From assembly GCF_035492835.1 (NCBI RefSeq), contig NZ_DATJIY010000181.1, positions 17,734 to 81,733 on the forward strand: a stretch of DNA of 64,000 nucleotides, in the 5' to 3' direction. The notes under the pieces are model-generated. The model ran no database searches, was not told the origin of the DNA, and worked only from the letters and a program-made list of their open reading frames with translations. Shown here piece by piece: positions 16,278 through 24,856 of this stretch (position 1 is its first letter; the number at the start of each line of letters is the position of its first letter). This DNA comes from Dinghuibacter sp035492835 (GTDB lineage Bacteria > Bacteroidota > Bacteroidia > Chitinophagales > Chitinophagaceae). Both the position numbers and the translations under genes were made by a program.

Positions 16278-17017
16278 TATTGCTTTTGCGCAACCATGAT
16301 CAGCCGCGGGCTTTCATTCATCTTATAGGAGCCGAGCTGGTAATCGCCGAATACCTCCTTGACCTGCATCCCCTGGAAGGCGAGCATCTCGGTGAAGTCG
16401 CCGAGGGTGAACTTGGCAATCCTTTCGCAGAACTCCAGCGGGCGGTCGAGCTTTTCGTCCTCGACCTCGATCTTTTTGAAGAAGTGGTTTTCGTCCATCC
16501 ATTTGGTGATGTGGAAGGCCACGCCCTCCTCTTCGCGTTCCATCTTGTGCTGGAGGTTGTTCTCCCAGAAACGCACGTTCAGGTAGTCGATCACCAGCAC
16601 GCCCGGTCCGCGGAGGGATTGCGCCATGCTGCGCATCGCGTTGTCGTGCTCGCGCCGGGTATCGAAATAGCCAAAGCTGGTAAAGAAGTTGAACGCATAA
16701 TCGAAGTACCGTATCCAGAACGGCATACGCATGTCGTGCTGATAAAAGTGGAGCCGGTCGTTCTCGTAAGCCTTGGCGTAAAAGATGCTGTTGGGGGAAA
16801 GGTCGATCCCCGTGACGTCATAGCCCAGGGACTGGAGATAGCGCGCGTGACGGCCGCGGCCGCAGGCCACGTCGAGCATCCGCGCGTCGGGGGCGGGACG
16901 CAGGTTCGCCAGCAGGGCGTCGATGAAGTCGGCAGCTTCCTGCTCGTTACGACCAGCGTATAGCAGGTGGTAATAGGGTGAATTGAACCAGTCCTTAAAC
17001 CAGGGTCGTTGGGCCAT
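16277..17017 (-). CDS. Class I SAM-dependent methyltransferase
   Basis: The 246-residue protein has a Rossmann-fold methyltransferase core: motif I MLDVACGRGRHARYL at about 47-61, the acidic residue after strand 2 in VTGIDLSPN, and FDYAFNFFTSFGYF as motif IV/post region. The HVITKWMDEN-like C-terminal part resembles small-molecule methyltransferases of the Methyltransf_25 type. Target unknown. It lies 30 bases after the MGH1-like glucosidase on the same strand, so it is probably the last gene of that transcript. Confidence 0.8.
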   Translation of the reverse strand: MAQRPWFKDWFNSPYYHLLYAGRNEQEAADFIDALLANLRPAPDARMLDVACGRGRHARYLQSLGYDVTGIDLSPNSIFYAKAYENDRLHFYQHDMRMPFWIRYFDYAFNFFTSFGYFDTRREHDNAMRSMAQSLRGPGVLVIDYLNVRFWENNLQHKMEREEEGVAFHITKWMDENHFFKKIEVEDEKLDRPLEFCERIAKFTLGDFTEMLAFQGMQVKEVFGDYQLGSYKMNESPRLIMVAQKQ

Positions 17018-17047
17018 CGCAGAGGCAAATTTTTCGGGTAAAGATAA

Positions 17048-19834
17048 TCAATTCGGTTGCGCCGGTGCCGCCGGTTGCGTCGCTTGTATCGCTTCCGCCG
17101 TTTGTGCCGGCGCTGGCGTCTTGTTCTCGTTCGGGATGGCCTGTGGAGCCGGTCCGGCGGGTGGCGCCATATTGGCCGCCTGCGCCTGGTTGGTCACCGG
17201 CACGAGGTCGTCGACGTTGGCGGGTTTGGGCCAGCGGGGTTGGATGACCTTCGCGATCATGCCCGTCCAGCCGGTCTGGTGCGAGGCGCCGAGCCCCATC
17301 CCGTTATCCCCGTTGAAGTATTCGTGGAACAGGACGTAGTCCCGGAAATGCGGGTCGGTCTGGCACTTTTCGCGCGTACCGTACACCGTCCGCCGCCCCT
17401 CCGCGTCGCGTTTGAAGATCGCGACCAGCCGGCAGCGGAGAAAATCCGCGATCTCGTGCAGGTTGAGGAATTTACCCGAACCGGTGGGGCATTCCAGCGT
17501 CATCCCATCCCCATAATAGTAGTGGTACCGAGAGAGCGCTTCGATCAGCAGCGTGTTGATGGGCATCCAGATCGGGCCCCGCCAGTTGGAGTTCCCCCCG
17601 AAGAGTGAGCTGTCGCTTTCGGCGGGCAGGTATTTGACTTCCAGGATCTGTCCGTCCACCGGGAACTGGTAGGGATGTTGCAGGTGATACTTGGAGACCG
17701 AGCGGATACCGTAGGGGCTCAGGAACTCGGACTCGTCCAGCATTTTTTGAAGGACCGCCTTCATCCGGTGGGCACGCACCAGCCCCAGGAGGCGTTTTTC
17801 GTTGTCCCCCCGCTCGTTGAACCGGGTGACCAGACTGGCCAGGTCCGGGCGGTTTTCCAGGAACCATGTCATCCGGGCCTGGAACTCGGGTTGCTGCTTA
17901 AGCAGCTTGTCGTCGATCACCTCGACCGCCAGGAGCGGGATCAACCCCACCAGGCTGCGGATCTTGAGGCGTTTGGAGGTGCCATCCCTGGCGCGGATCT
18001 GGTCGTAGAAGAACTGGTCCTCGTCGTCCCAAAGCCCCTGGCTCTTATCCCCCAGGGAATCCAGCGCGGCGCCGATGTACAGGAAGTGCGCGAAGAATTT
18101 ATTGGCCATCTCCACGTACGTCTTGTTGGCTTTGGAGAGCTCCAGTGAAATCCGGAGCATGTTCAGGCAATACATGGCCATCCAGGACGTGCCGTCGGCC
18201 TGTTCCACGAGCTGACCTTCGGGCAGCACGATATCCCGGTCGAAAACGCCGATATTGTCCAGGCCGAGGAAGCCGCCTTCAAAGATGTTGTTCCCTTCGG
18301 CATCCTTACGGTTTACCCACCAGGTAAAGTTGATGAGGAGCTTGTGGAATAATTTTTCCAGAAAAACGAGATCCCCCCTGCCGCCGTTCTGCTTGGCGTC
18401 GATCTGGTACACCCGCCAGACCGCATAGGCGTGTACGGGCGGGTTGGCGTCGCTGAAGTTCCATTCGTAGGCGGGGAGCTGGCCGTTGGGGTGCATAAAC
18501 CATTCCCGGGTCAGGCTGTAGAGCTGGTTTTTGGCGAAGGCCGGGTCGAGCAGGGTAAACGTGATGGCGTGGAAGGCCAGGTCCCAGGCGGCAAACCAGG
18601 GGTATTCCCATTTGTCCGGCATAGATATGATGTGCACCGCCTTGACGTGCTTCCAATTGCTGTTCCGGCCTTTTTTACGGGCGGCCGGAGGCGCCGGTTG
18701 TGCGGGGTCCCCGTCGAGCCAATGCTGGACGTTGTAATAGTAGAATTGTTTGTTCCACAGCATGCCCGCCAGCGCCTGGCGGTAGATCAGGCGTTCGTCC
18801 CCCGCCTCGATATCGTATTCCAGGTCCTGGTAGAACCGGTCGGCCTCCGCGATGCGTTGGGTCATCAGGTCGTCAAAACCCTTGAAGGGCTGGGCCATGT
18901 CCGCCTTGGCCAGCCGCAGCCGGATGGTCACCGACTGGCCGCCGCCCACGGTAAAGGCATAGGAAGCGGCCGCTTTGGTACCCTGGCGGCCGGGGTTGAC
19001 CGTGGCCTGTCCCGTGACGATATGGTCGTTGATGCCGTCCTTGGGATAGGGGTGGTGGTCGTCGTAGCCAAACAACCGGCGGGCGTTGGTTTCGTTTTCG
19101 CAAAAAAGCCATTCCGCGGGGTTTTCCGCGTAGAGGTAGTATCCCTGCAGGTCCCGGTGCTTTACCGACAGCCGTCCGGGACCGTCGGGTTCCAGTACCG
19201 GCTTATAAGCGTCATAGCCCCAGTTCCAGGTATTGCGGTACCAGGCCGTGGGCAGCAACCGGATGGGCGCCGGCAGGGTGCCGCGGTTCTCGACGCGGAT
19301 ACGCAGGAGCACGTCTTCGGGGCCGCCCTTGGCGTATTCGACAAATACATCGAAATACTCGTCCTTGTCGAAGATGCCGGTATCCAGGATTTCGAATTCG
19401 GGGTCCAGACGCGTCCGCGCGGCGTTCTCCCGCCGCAACCGTTCGTAGGGGTAGGTCGCCTGGGGATACTTGTAGAGCATCTTCATATAGGAATGCGTGG
19501 GCGTCCCGTCGAGGTAGTAGTAGAGCTCCTTGACGTCCTCCCCGTGGTTACCTTCCTTGTTGGACAAGCCAAAAAACACCTCCTTTAGGATGGGATCCTT
19601 TTCGTTCCACAGCGCCAGCGACAGGCACAGCAGCTGCTGGTCGTCGCAGAAGCCCGCGATACCCTCCTCTCCCCATCGGTAGGTTTTGCTCCTGGACATG
19701 TCGTGCGTGGTGTACGACCAGGCGTCCCCGCCCTCGCTGTAGTCTTCCCGTACCGTGCCCCATTGCCGGTCGGATACGTAGGGGCCCCATTTTTTCCAGG
19801 CTGGGTCTTCCAGCCGCTGTTGCTCTTCGTTCAT
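17048..19834 (-). CDS. MGH1-like (GH63-clan) glucosidase
   Basis: Large glycoside hydrolase of about 928 residues related to GH63/mannosylglycerate-hydrolase-like (alpha/alpha)6-barrel enzymes, probably an alpha-glucosidase or glucosylglycerate/mannosylglycerate hydrolase. An N-terminal beta-domain (about 10-390) contains GEEGIAGFCDDQQLLCL and WYRNTWNWGYD; the barrel follows, with KWEYPWFAAWDLAFHA, YEWNFSDANPPVHAYAVW (acid Asp region), GGFLGLDNIGVFDRD, WRGPIWMPIN and LFHEYFNGDNGMGLGASHQTGWTG near the end. No signal peptide, so cytoplasmic. The C-terminus (last 50 residues) is a low-complexity Ala/Pro/Gln tail. Start at 19834 (MNEEQQRLEDPAWKKWGPY); the upstream in-frame extension looks non-coding. 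Confidence 0.85.
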   Translation of the reverse strand: MNEEQQRLEDPAWKKWGPYVSDRQWGTVREDYSEGGDAWSYTTHDMSRSKTYRWGEEGIAGFCDDQQLLCLSLALWNEKDPILKEVFFGLSNKEGNHGEDVKELYYYLDGTPTHSYMKMLYKYPQATYPYERLRRENAARTRLDPEFEILDTGIFDKDEYFDVFVEYAKGGPEDVLLRIRVENRGTLPAPIRLLPTAWYRNTWNWGYDAYKPVLEPDGPGRLSVKHRDLQGYYLYAENPAEWLFCENETNARRLFGYDDHHPYPKDGINDHIVTGQATVNPGRQGTKAAASYAFTVGGGQSVTIRLRLAKADMAQPFKGFDDLMTQRIAEADRFYQDLEYDIEAGDERLIYRQALAGMLWNKQFYYYNVQHWLDGDPAQPAPPAARKKGRNSNWKHVKAVHIISMPDKWEYPWFAAWDLAFHAITFTLLDPAFAKNQLYSLTREWFMHPNGQLPAYEWNFSDANPPVHAYAVWRVYQIDAKQNGGRGDLVFLEKLFHKLLINFTWWVNRKDAEGNNIFEGGFLGLDNIGVFDRDIVLPEGQLVEQADGTSWMAMYCLNMLRISLELSKANKTYVEMANKFFAHFLYIGAALDSLGDKSQGLWDDEDQFFYDQIRARDGTSKRLKIRSLVGLIPLLAVEVIDDKLLKQQPEFQARMTWFLENRPDLASLVTRFNERGDNEKRLLGLVRAHRMKAVLQKMLDESEFLSPYGIRSVSKYHLQHPYQFPVDGQILEVKYLPAESDSSLFGGNSNWRGPIWMPINTLLIEALSRYHYYYGDGMTLECPTGSGKFLNLHEIADFLRCRLVAIFKRDAEGRRTVYGTREKCQTDPHFRDYVLFHEYFNGDNGMGLGASHQTGWTGMIAKVIQPRWPKPANVDDLVPVTNQAQAANMAPPAGPAPQAIPNENKTPAPAQTAEAIQATQPAAPAQPN

Positions 19835-19875
19835 CGCTCTTCTATTTTGCACGCGCGCCGCGCACCGCGGGGCGT

Positions 19876-20685
19876 TTAACCGTTCGTTGAAAATCCTGGG
19901 AACAGCGTCATGCCGCCGTCCACAAACAACGTTACTCCGTTCACATAGTCGCTGTCGTCGCTCGCCAGCCAAACCGCGGCCGCGCCGATGTCCTCGACCA
20001 CGCCGACGCGTCCGTATGGGATGAGCTCCTCGAGCTTGGCTTCGGCCTCGGGGGTCGCCCAGGCCGCGTGGTTGATCGGGGTTTTGATGGCGCCCGGTCC
20101 GATGGCGTTGATCCGGATCTTTTTGGGCGCGAATTCCTGGGAGATGGTCTGCATCAGCATATGGATGCCACCCTTGCTGGCGGCGTAGTTGGCGTGGCCG
20201 GCCCAGGGTATGATCTCGTGTACGCTGCTCATGCAGATGATCTTACCCAGGGCGCGGGATTTTTCGGGTTGCATGCCCCGGCGCAGGAACTCCCGGACCG
20301 CTTCGCGGGCGCACAGGAACTGCCCGGTGAGGTTGACGCCGATCACGGTATTCCATTGGTCCAGGGTCATTTCGGTAAAGGCCGAGTCGCGTTGCAGACC
20401 GGCGTTGTTGACAAGTATGTCCACGGTCCCATAGGCGCTCACCACGTCCTTGAACATCCGGACGACCTCGTCCTCTTTGCTGACATCGGCCTGACAGGTC
20501 ATGCCCTTGCCCCCGGCGGCGGTGATGTCGGCCAGGATGGCCTCTGCGGCGGGTCTGGTGGCGTCCACGGGGTAGTTGAGGACGACGGTGGCGCCGCTGG
20601 CGGCCATGGCTTTGGCCACGCCGGCGCCGATGCCGCTGCTGGCGCCGGTAATGAGAGCGACCTGTCGGGAGAGTTTTTGTTCCAT
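19876..20685 (-). CDS. SDR-family oxidoreductase (glucose 1-dehydrogenase-like)
   Basis: Classical short-chain dehydrogenase of 269 residues: NAD(P)-binding GASSGIG near residue 14, DILVNNAG, catalytic Ser in ICMSSVHE and the Tyr-x3-Lys pair in NYAASKGG, and the C-terminal VNGVTLFVDGGMTL. Closest in style to glucose 1-dehydrogenases. It is 41 bases upstream of the MGH1-like glucosidase on the same strand, so the pair may release and oxidise glucose; this role is inferred from context only. Start chosen at MEQKLSRQVALITG. Confidence 0.85.
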   Translation of the reverse strand: MEQKLSRQVALITGASSGIGAGVAKAMAASGATVVLNYPVDATRPAAEAILADITAAGGKGMTCQADVSKEDEVVRMFKDVVSAYGTVDILVNNAGLQRDSAFTEMTLDQWNTVIGVNLTGQFLCAREAVREFLRRGMQPEKSRALGKIICMSSVHEIIPWAGHANYAASKGGIHMLMQTISQEFAPKKIRINAIGPGAIKTPINHAAWATPEAEAKLEELIPYGRVGVVEDIGAAAVWLASDDSDYVNGVTLFVDGGMTLFPGFSTNG

Positions 20686-20724
20686 GCGGTAGGTGTTAAG
20701 GTCCCCTAAGTTCGGCAAAACATT

Positions 20725-20732
20725 TATCTTTG
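20725..20732 (+). promoter_or_regulatory. -7 promoter element of the ABC-F gene
   Basis: TATCTTTG matches TAnnTTTG exactly and ends 22 bases before the ATG of the ABC-F gene. No good TTG is seen at the -33 distance. Confidence 0.5.
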
Positions 20733-20754
20733 CGCCCGTTATACGGAGTTTTAC

Positions 20755-22383
20755 ATGATCGCAGTAAATAATATAACCCTAGCCTACGGGAAACGGGTAT
20801 TGTTCGACGAAGTTAACCTCAAGTTTACCAAGGGGAATTGCTACGGCGTGATCGGCGCGAACGGGGCAGGGAAGAGTACTTTTTTGAAAATTTTAAGTGG
20901 GGAGATCGATCCCAACAAGGGAACCGTGGACATTACCCCCGGGGAACGCATGGCCGTCCTCAAGCAAAACCACTTTGAATTCGACCAGAATACCGTCCTG
21001 GAGACCGTCCTGATCGGCTATAAGAAGCTGTGGGAGGTCATGAAGGAGCGCGAAGCCATATACGCCAAGGACGACTTCACCGAAGCCGATGGCATGCGCG
21101 CGGGTGAGCTGGAAGGCGAGTTCGGCGAAATGGGCGGCTATACCGCCGACAGCGACGCCGGCACCCTGCTGGGGGAAGTGGGCGTCGCCGAGGAGTTCCA
21201 CCAGACGCTGATGAAGGACCTGCCCGGTAACCTCAAGCTCCGCGTCCTGCTGGCCCAGGCGCTGTACGGCAACCCGGACATCCTGCTCCTGGACGAACCG
21301 ACCAACGACCTGGACGTCACCACCATATCCTGGCTGGAAAACTTCCTGGCGGACTACGAGAACATCGTCATCGTCGTCAGCCACGACCGTCACTTCCTGG
21401 ACGCGGTGTGTACACACTCGGTGGATGTCGACCGCCAAAAGATCAAGATATACACCGGTAACTACACCTTCTGGTACGAAAGCTCGCAACTGGCCGCGCG
21501 TCAGTTGTCCGACAAGAATAAAAAGACCGAGGAAAAGCGCAGGGACCTCATGGACTTTATCGCCCGATTCAGCGCCAACGCCTCGAAGTCCAAGCAAGCC
21601 ACCTCCCGGAAAAAAGCCCTGGAAAAGCTGGTCATCGAGGACATCCAGCCCTCCACGCGCAAATACCCTGGCATCATCTTCAAACAGGACCGGGAAGTGG
21701 GCAACCAGATACTCAACGTCAACGGCTTGTCCAAACGGGCTGAAGAAGGGACGCTCCTCTTTTCCAACGTTACTTTCTCCACGTCCAAGAGCGATAAGAT
21801 CGCCTTTCTTTCCCGCGACCACCGGGCGCTCACCAGTTTTTTCGACATCATCAACGGGGACGCCAAGGCCGATGCCGGCGCCCTGGAATGGGGCACGACC
21901 ATTACGAAGGCCTACCTCCCCAACGACAACAGCCCTTTCTTCAAAAACAACCTTCCGCTCCTGGACTGGCTTCGTCAGTTCGTACCAGCCAGCTTTACCG
22001 ACGTGGACGAAGACTTCCTCCGCGGCTTCTTCGGCAAGATGCTGTTTAGCGGGGACGAGGTGCGCAAAACGACCGGGGTGCTTAGCGGGGGAGAAAAGGT
22101 CCGCTGCATGATCAGCCGGATGATGCTGCAGAACCCGAACGTCGTGATCCTGGACGAGCCCACCAACCACCTCGACCTGGAAAGCATCACCGCCTTCAAC
22201 GACTCGATGATGGACTTCAAGGGCGTGGTGCTCTTCACCACCCATGACCACCAGTTCATGCAAACCGTGGCCAACCGGATCATCGAGATAACCCCCAAGG
22301 GGATCATCGATCGCCTGATGACGTATGACGAGTATCTCGAGGACGCGCGGGTCAAGACGCTCCGCGAGGAGCTCTACGCCTAG
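20755..22383 (+). CDS. ABC-F family ATPase (YbiT-like) with degenerate second Walker A
   Basis: Soluble twin-ATPase protein of the ABC-F group, which acts on ribosomes rather than as a transporter. NBD1: Walker A GANGAGKST (34-42), signature replaced by LPGNLKLRV, Walker B ILLLDEPTNDLD. The inter-domain linker (about 240-300) is basic (RRKKALEKLV type). NBD2: signature LSGGEKVR and Walker B VVILDEPTNHLD are intact, but the Walker A position reads KIAFLSRDHRALTSFFDIING (about residues 346-366), lacking the GxxGxGK[ST] lysine. The loss of the LSGG in domain 1 is also seen in Escherichia coli YbiT. Length 542 is normal. No antibiotic-resistance assignment is possible from sequence. Confidence 0.9.
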   Translation: MIAVNNITLAYGKRVLFDEVNLKFTKGNCYGVIGANGAGKSTFLKILSGEIDPNKGTVDITPGERMAVLKQNHFEFDQNTVLETVLIGYKKLWEVMKEREAIYAKDDFTEADGMRAGELEGEFGEMGGYTADSDAGTLLGEVGVAEEFHQTLMKDLPGNLKLRVLLAQALYGNPDILLLDEPTNDLDVTTISWLENFLADYENIVIVVSHDRHFLDAVCTHSVDVDRQKIKIYTGNYTFWYESSQLAARQLSDKNKKTEEKRRDLMDFIARFSANASKSKQATSRKKALEKLVIEDIQPSTRKYPGIIFKQDREVGNQILNVNGLSKRAEEGTLLFSNVTFSTSKSDKIAFLSRDHRALTSFFDIINGDAKADAGALEWGTTITKAYLPNDNSPFFKNNLPLLDWLRQFVPASFTDVDEDFLRGFFGKMLFSGDEVRKTTGVLSGGEKVRCMISRMMLQNPNVVILDEPTNHLDLESITAFNDSMMDFKGVVLFTTHDHQFMQTVANRIIEITPKGIIDRLMTYDEYLEDARVKTLREELYA

Positions 22384-22408
22384 GGCTAGCCCTCAGCACA
22401 ATAAGCTG

Positions 22409-22425
22409 CGACCCAGGGTCGTTTT
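22409..22425 (+). terminator. Weak terminator-like hairpin after the ABC-F gene
   Basis: Short stem CGACC/GGTCG with a CAG loop followed by TTTT. A second palindrome, AGGGCTAGCCCT, covers the end of the ABC-F stop codon (22382-22393). Both are short, so confidence is low. Confidence 0.35.
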
Positions 22426-22443
22426 AGGGTAAATCCCCAGAAC

Positions 22444-22932
22444 ATGAAGAGAACTGTTTTGGCGGCTGCCCTCGTGGCAGCCCTTGGCTTTGCCTTACCC
22501 GCAAAAGCCCAAACGACGGAGTCGTCATACCAGAACGCCATAGGCGTAGTCTTTGGCTGGTGGGTGGGCGGCGCCCTGTCTCTCAAACACTTCATCAAGG
22601 ACAATACGGCGATCGAGGCCAGGGTCAGCTTTTACCAGTACGGGGGTGAGGCGGCCGGGCTCTACGAATATTACGGGGACTTTCCGAACGTCCAGAACTT
22701 GAGGTGGTACGCGGGGGCCGGCGGGCACTTCGGGGTCTATAACCACGAGTGGTCCAAGGAGTATTCCGGACGTCAGGACGGCGCCTACCTGGGGCCCGAT
22801 GGTGTCCTCGGGCTGGATTATACATTCGACGGGGCGCCGATCGACCTCAGTTTTGATATACAGCCCCGGTTTGATTTTCCGGGAGCATATTTTAACGTTT
22901 GGGGAGGATTGGGTGTGCGATTCGCGTTCTGA
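22444..22932 (+). CDS. Small exported outer-membrane beta-barrel-like protein
   Basis: The 162-residue protein has a clear signal peptide (about 1-22, ending AKAQ) and then alternating aromatic/hydrophobic strands separated by Gly-rich turns (GVVFGWWVGGALSLKHF, LRWYAGAGGHFGVY, FNVWGGLGVRFAF). The terminal Phe preceded by alternating hydrophobic residues is the usual outer-membrane barrel C-terminal signature. About eight strands are expected. No specific function can be given. It precedes the GtrA-like gene by 19 bases and is probably co-transcribed with it. Confidence 0.65.
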   Translation: MKRTVLAAALVAALGFALPAKAQTTESSYQNAIGVVFGWWVGGALSLKHFIKDNTAIEARVSFYQYGGEAAGLYEYYGDFPNVQNLRWYAGAGGHFGVYNHEWSKEYSGRQDGAYLGPDGVLGLDYTFDGAPIDLSFDIQPRFDFPGAYFNVWGGLGVRFAF

Positions 22933-22951
22933 GCCTTATTTTCGCGGATAC

Positions 22952-23443
22952 ATGAAAAGGTTCCTGTTATCCGTCATCGACTGGTTCTATCCGCCCTTCC
23001 GGCGTGTCATGCCCATCCAAACGTTTCGCTACGCAGCCTGCGGAGGCGGGAACACGCTCCTGGATATTTGCATCTACTGGATCAGCTACAAATACATCCT
23101 CCACAAGGAGGTCATCATCCACCTGCCCTACCACTACGCCATCTCCCCGGAGATATCCTCGCAGCTGATGGCTTTCTGCGTCAGCTTCCCCACCGGATTT
23201 TTCCTGATGCGTAACCTGGTCTTCCCCGAGTCCAACCTCCGCGGCCGGGTGCAGCTCTTCCGCTACCTCCTGCTCGTAGTGGTTTGCCTGTTCCTCAATG
23301 TCATCTTCATCAAATTCTTCGTGAGCGTTTGTAACGTGTACCCACCCTTTGCCAAAATACTGGCGACGGTATTCGTGGTGACGTTCTCCTACCTCACCCA
23401 GAAACACTTCACCTTCCGGGTGAAGCGGACGCCCACCGCATAA
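22952..23443 (+). CDS. GtrA-like membrane protein
   Basis: The 163-residue protein has four predicted transmembrane helices. The N-terminal FRYAACGGGNTLLDICIYW matches the GtrA/DPMS family opening F-x-x-x-G-x-x-x-x-x-x-x-x, and FLMRNLVFP plus FSYLTQKHFTF match the family's N-x-x-W/F-F loops. GtrA proteins flip or present polyprenyl-linked sugars for glycan modification. Start at the ATG at 22952 (MKRFLLSVIDWFYPPF); the longer frame upstream overlaps the barrel gene. No glycosyltransferase partner is adjacent, so its pathway is open. Confidence 0.8.
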   Translation: MKRFLLSVIDWFYPPFRRVMPIQTFRYAACGGGNTLLDICIYWISYKYILHKEVIIHLPYHYAISPEISSQLMAFCVSFPTGFFLMRNLVFPESNLRGRVQLFRYLLLVVVCLFLNVIFIKFFVSVCNVYPPFAKILATVFVVTFSYLTQKHFTFRVKRTPTA

Positions 23444-23452
23444 CCGCCCGAC

Positions 23453-24853
23453 CTACCACGTAAGGTTATCGACGAAGACGTCCAGCTCCCCGGAAGCCTG
23501 GCACCGTATGTCCATCTCCGACAGCCCGACGCCGAGCCGGAGCAGCACGATACGGTCGAGCTGCCCGCTGGTGTGGATGCCCTTGACGATGGGCTGGTTG
23601 AGCTGCGTGTTGGCCTTGGCGCGGATCTGCTCCAGGTAGTCCCGGATAGGGAATCGCGTATAGGTCCGGAGCTCCTTGAGGATCTTTTTACTGAACAGCC
23701 AGGACGCGGTGCGGATCAGGAGGTTGTTGGTCTCCAGGTGGTAGTCCAGGTCGGTCACGTCGAGGATACCGGCGGCGGTGTCCAGGACGGGCACGCCGCT
23801 GAGGAAGAACGTGCCGCTTTGGGAACCGCTGAACTGCATTCGGATGCCTATGTGGCCGCGGTCGAGGGACATCAGCGAGCACTTGTCGATGGTGATGCTG
23901 TGGTTGTCCACGTTGAACGTCTGGTGCGCTAGCTGGGCGTTGAGGATGGACGACAACGAGTCATAGTCGAGCCGGGCGTCCAGGTAGACGTTGAAGCCGT
24001 GGCGGGGCGTGAAGTCCGACAGGTTCGGCACCGGGGTCACGGTGTCCTTCATCGGCGTGAGGCTGATCAGCGGCCGTCCCGAAATACCCACTGAAAGGTA
24101 CAGCGTGTCGTTCCGGGCGACGAGGTCGCTGATCCGCAGTCGTTCCGGCTGGAGGCGGAGGTAGCCCACGTTGTAGAGACGGTAGCTGGTCCATAGTTTT
24201 TGCCACAGCTGTTGGAACTGCGGACGCAGGTCGAGCTTGGCCAGCGTATCCTGGATACCCCAGCCGGCGGTATCCATCTGGGCGTTGATGGCGGCGATGA
24301 CCTGGTTGGTGATGTCCTGCCCCCAAAAACAAACCGTGCATTTGTCGAGCGGCGTGGAGGGCAGGCGGGTAACCTTTGCCTGTACGGTGTAGTCGGGCTT
24401 CAGGGCGAACCGCATCGTAAAACCGACGTCTACGCGCCGCGCGCCTTCTTTACCGGCGCCGCAGCTGCAGTCGGGCGTCCAGGGGGAATAGGCCGCGGTG
24501 CCGGAGCAAAGACGCGTGGAGGCATCGATCTGGTAATATCCCGTGAATTTCAGGTCCATGCTGTTCCCCAGCGCCGTTATCCGCAGGTGGCCGCGGCGGA
24601 ACCGGTACATATAACGGGTGTCGCAGCTGGGCTGATAATAGGCGACAGGCCAGCCCGGCGAATGGTACACCGTGTCGACCTTTTCCTCCATGAGGTGGTA
24701 AAGGGCCTTCATGTTGACCCGGATGGGGATGTCGATGTCGCTCATGGGGAGGGTGTCAGCTCCCGTCTTAATCAACGTATCCGAGGGTCTGATCTCCTGG
24801 GCTTTTACGAGGAACGCCGGTATGAGCAGCAGCAGGGTAAGGAACCGTTTCAT
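23453..24853 (-). CDS. Exported DUF4403 family protein
   Basis: A 466-residue protein with a signal peptide (about 1-18, FLVKAQ). The rest fits DUF4403, a Bacteroidota/Proteobacteria family of periplasmic proteins with two related beta/alpha halves: SDIDIPIRVNMKALYHLMEEKV at the beginning and a second half around LNAQLAHQTFNVDNHSI. A Cys pair (CTVC, about 175) and CSCG (about 137) could form disulfides. No function is established. It follows purU by three bases on the same strand. Confidence 0.75.
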   Translation of the reverse strand: MKRFLTLLLLIPAFLVKAQEIRPSDTLIKTGADTLPMSDIDIPIRVNMKALYHLMEEKVDTVYHSPGWPVAYYQPSCDTRYMYRFRRGHLRITALGNSMDLKFTGYYQIDASTRLCSGTAAYSPWTPDCSCGAGKEGARRVDVGFTMRFALKPDYTVQAKVTRLPSTPLDKCTVCFWGQDITNQVIAAINAQMDTAGWGIQDTLAKLDLRPQFQQLWQKLWTSYRLYNVGYLRLQPERLRISDLVARNDTLYLSVGISGRPLISLTPMKDTVTPVPNLSDFTPRHGFNVYLDARLDYDSLSSILNAQLAHQTFNVDNHSITIDKCSLMSLDRGHIGIRMQFSGSQSGTFFLSGVPVLDTAAGILDVTDLDYHLETNNLLIRTASWLFSKKILKELRTYTRFPIRDYLEQIRAKANTQLNQPIVKGIHTSGQLDRIVLLRLGVGLSEMDIRCQASGELDVFVDNLTW

Positions 24854-24856
24854 ACA

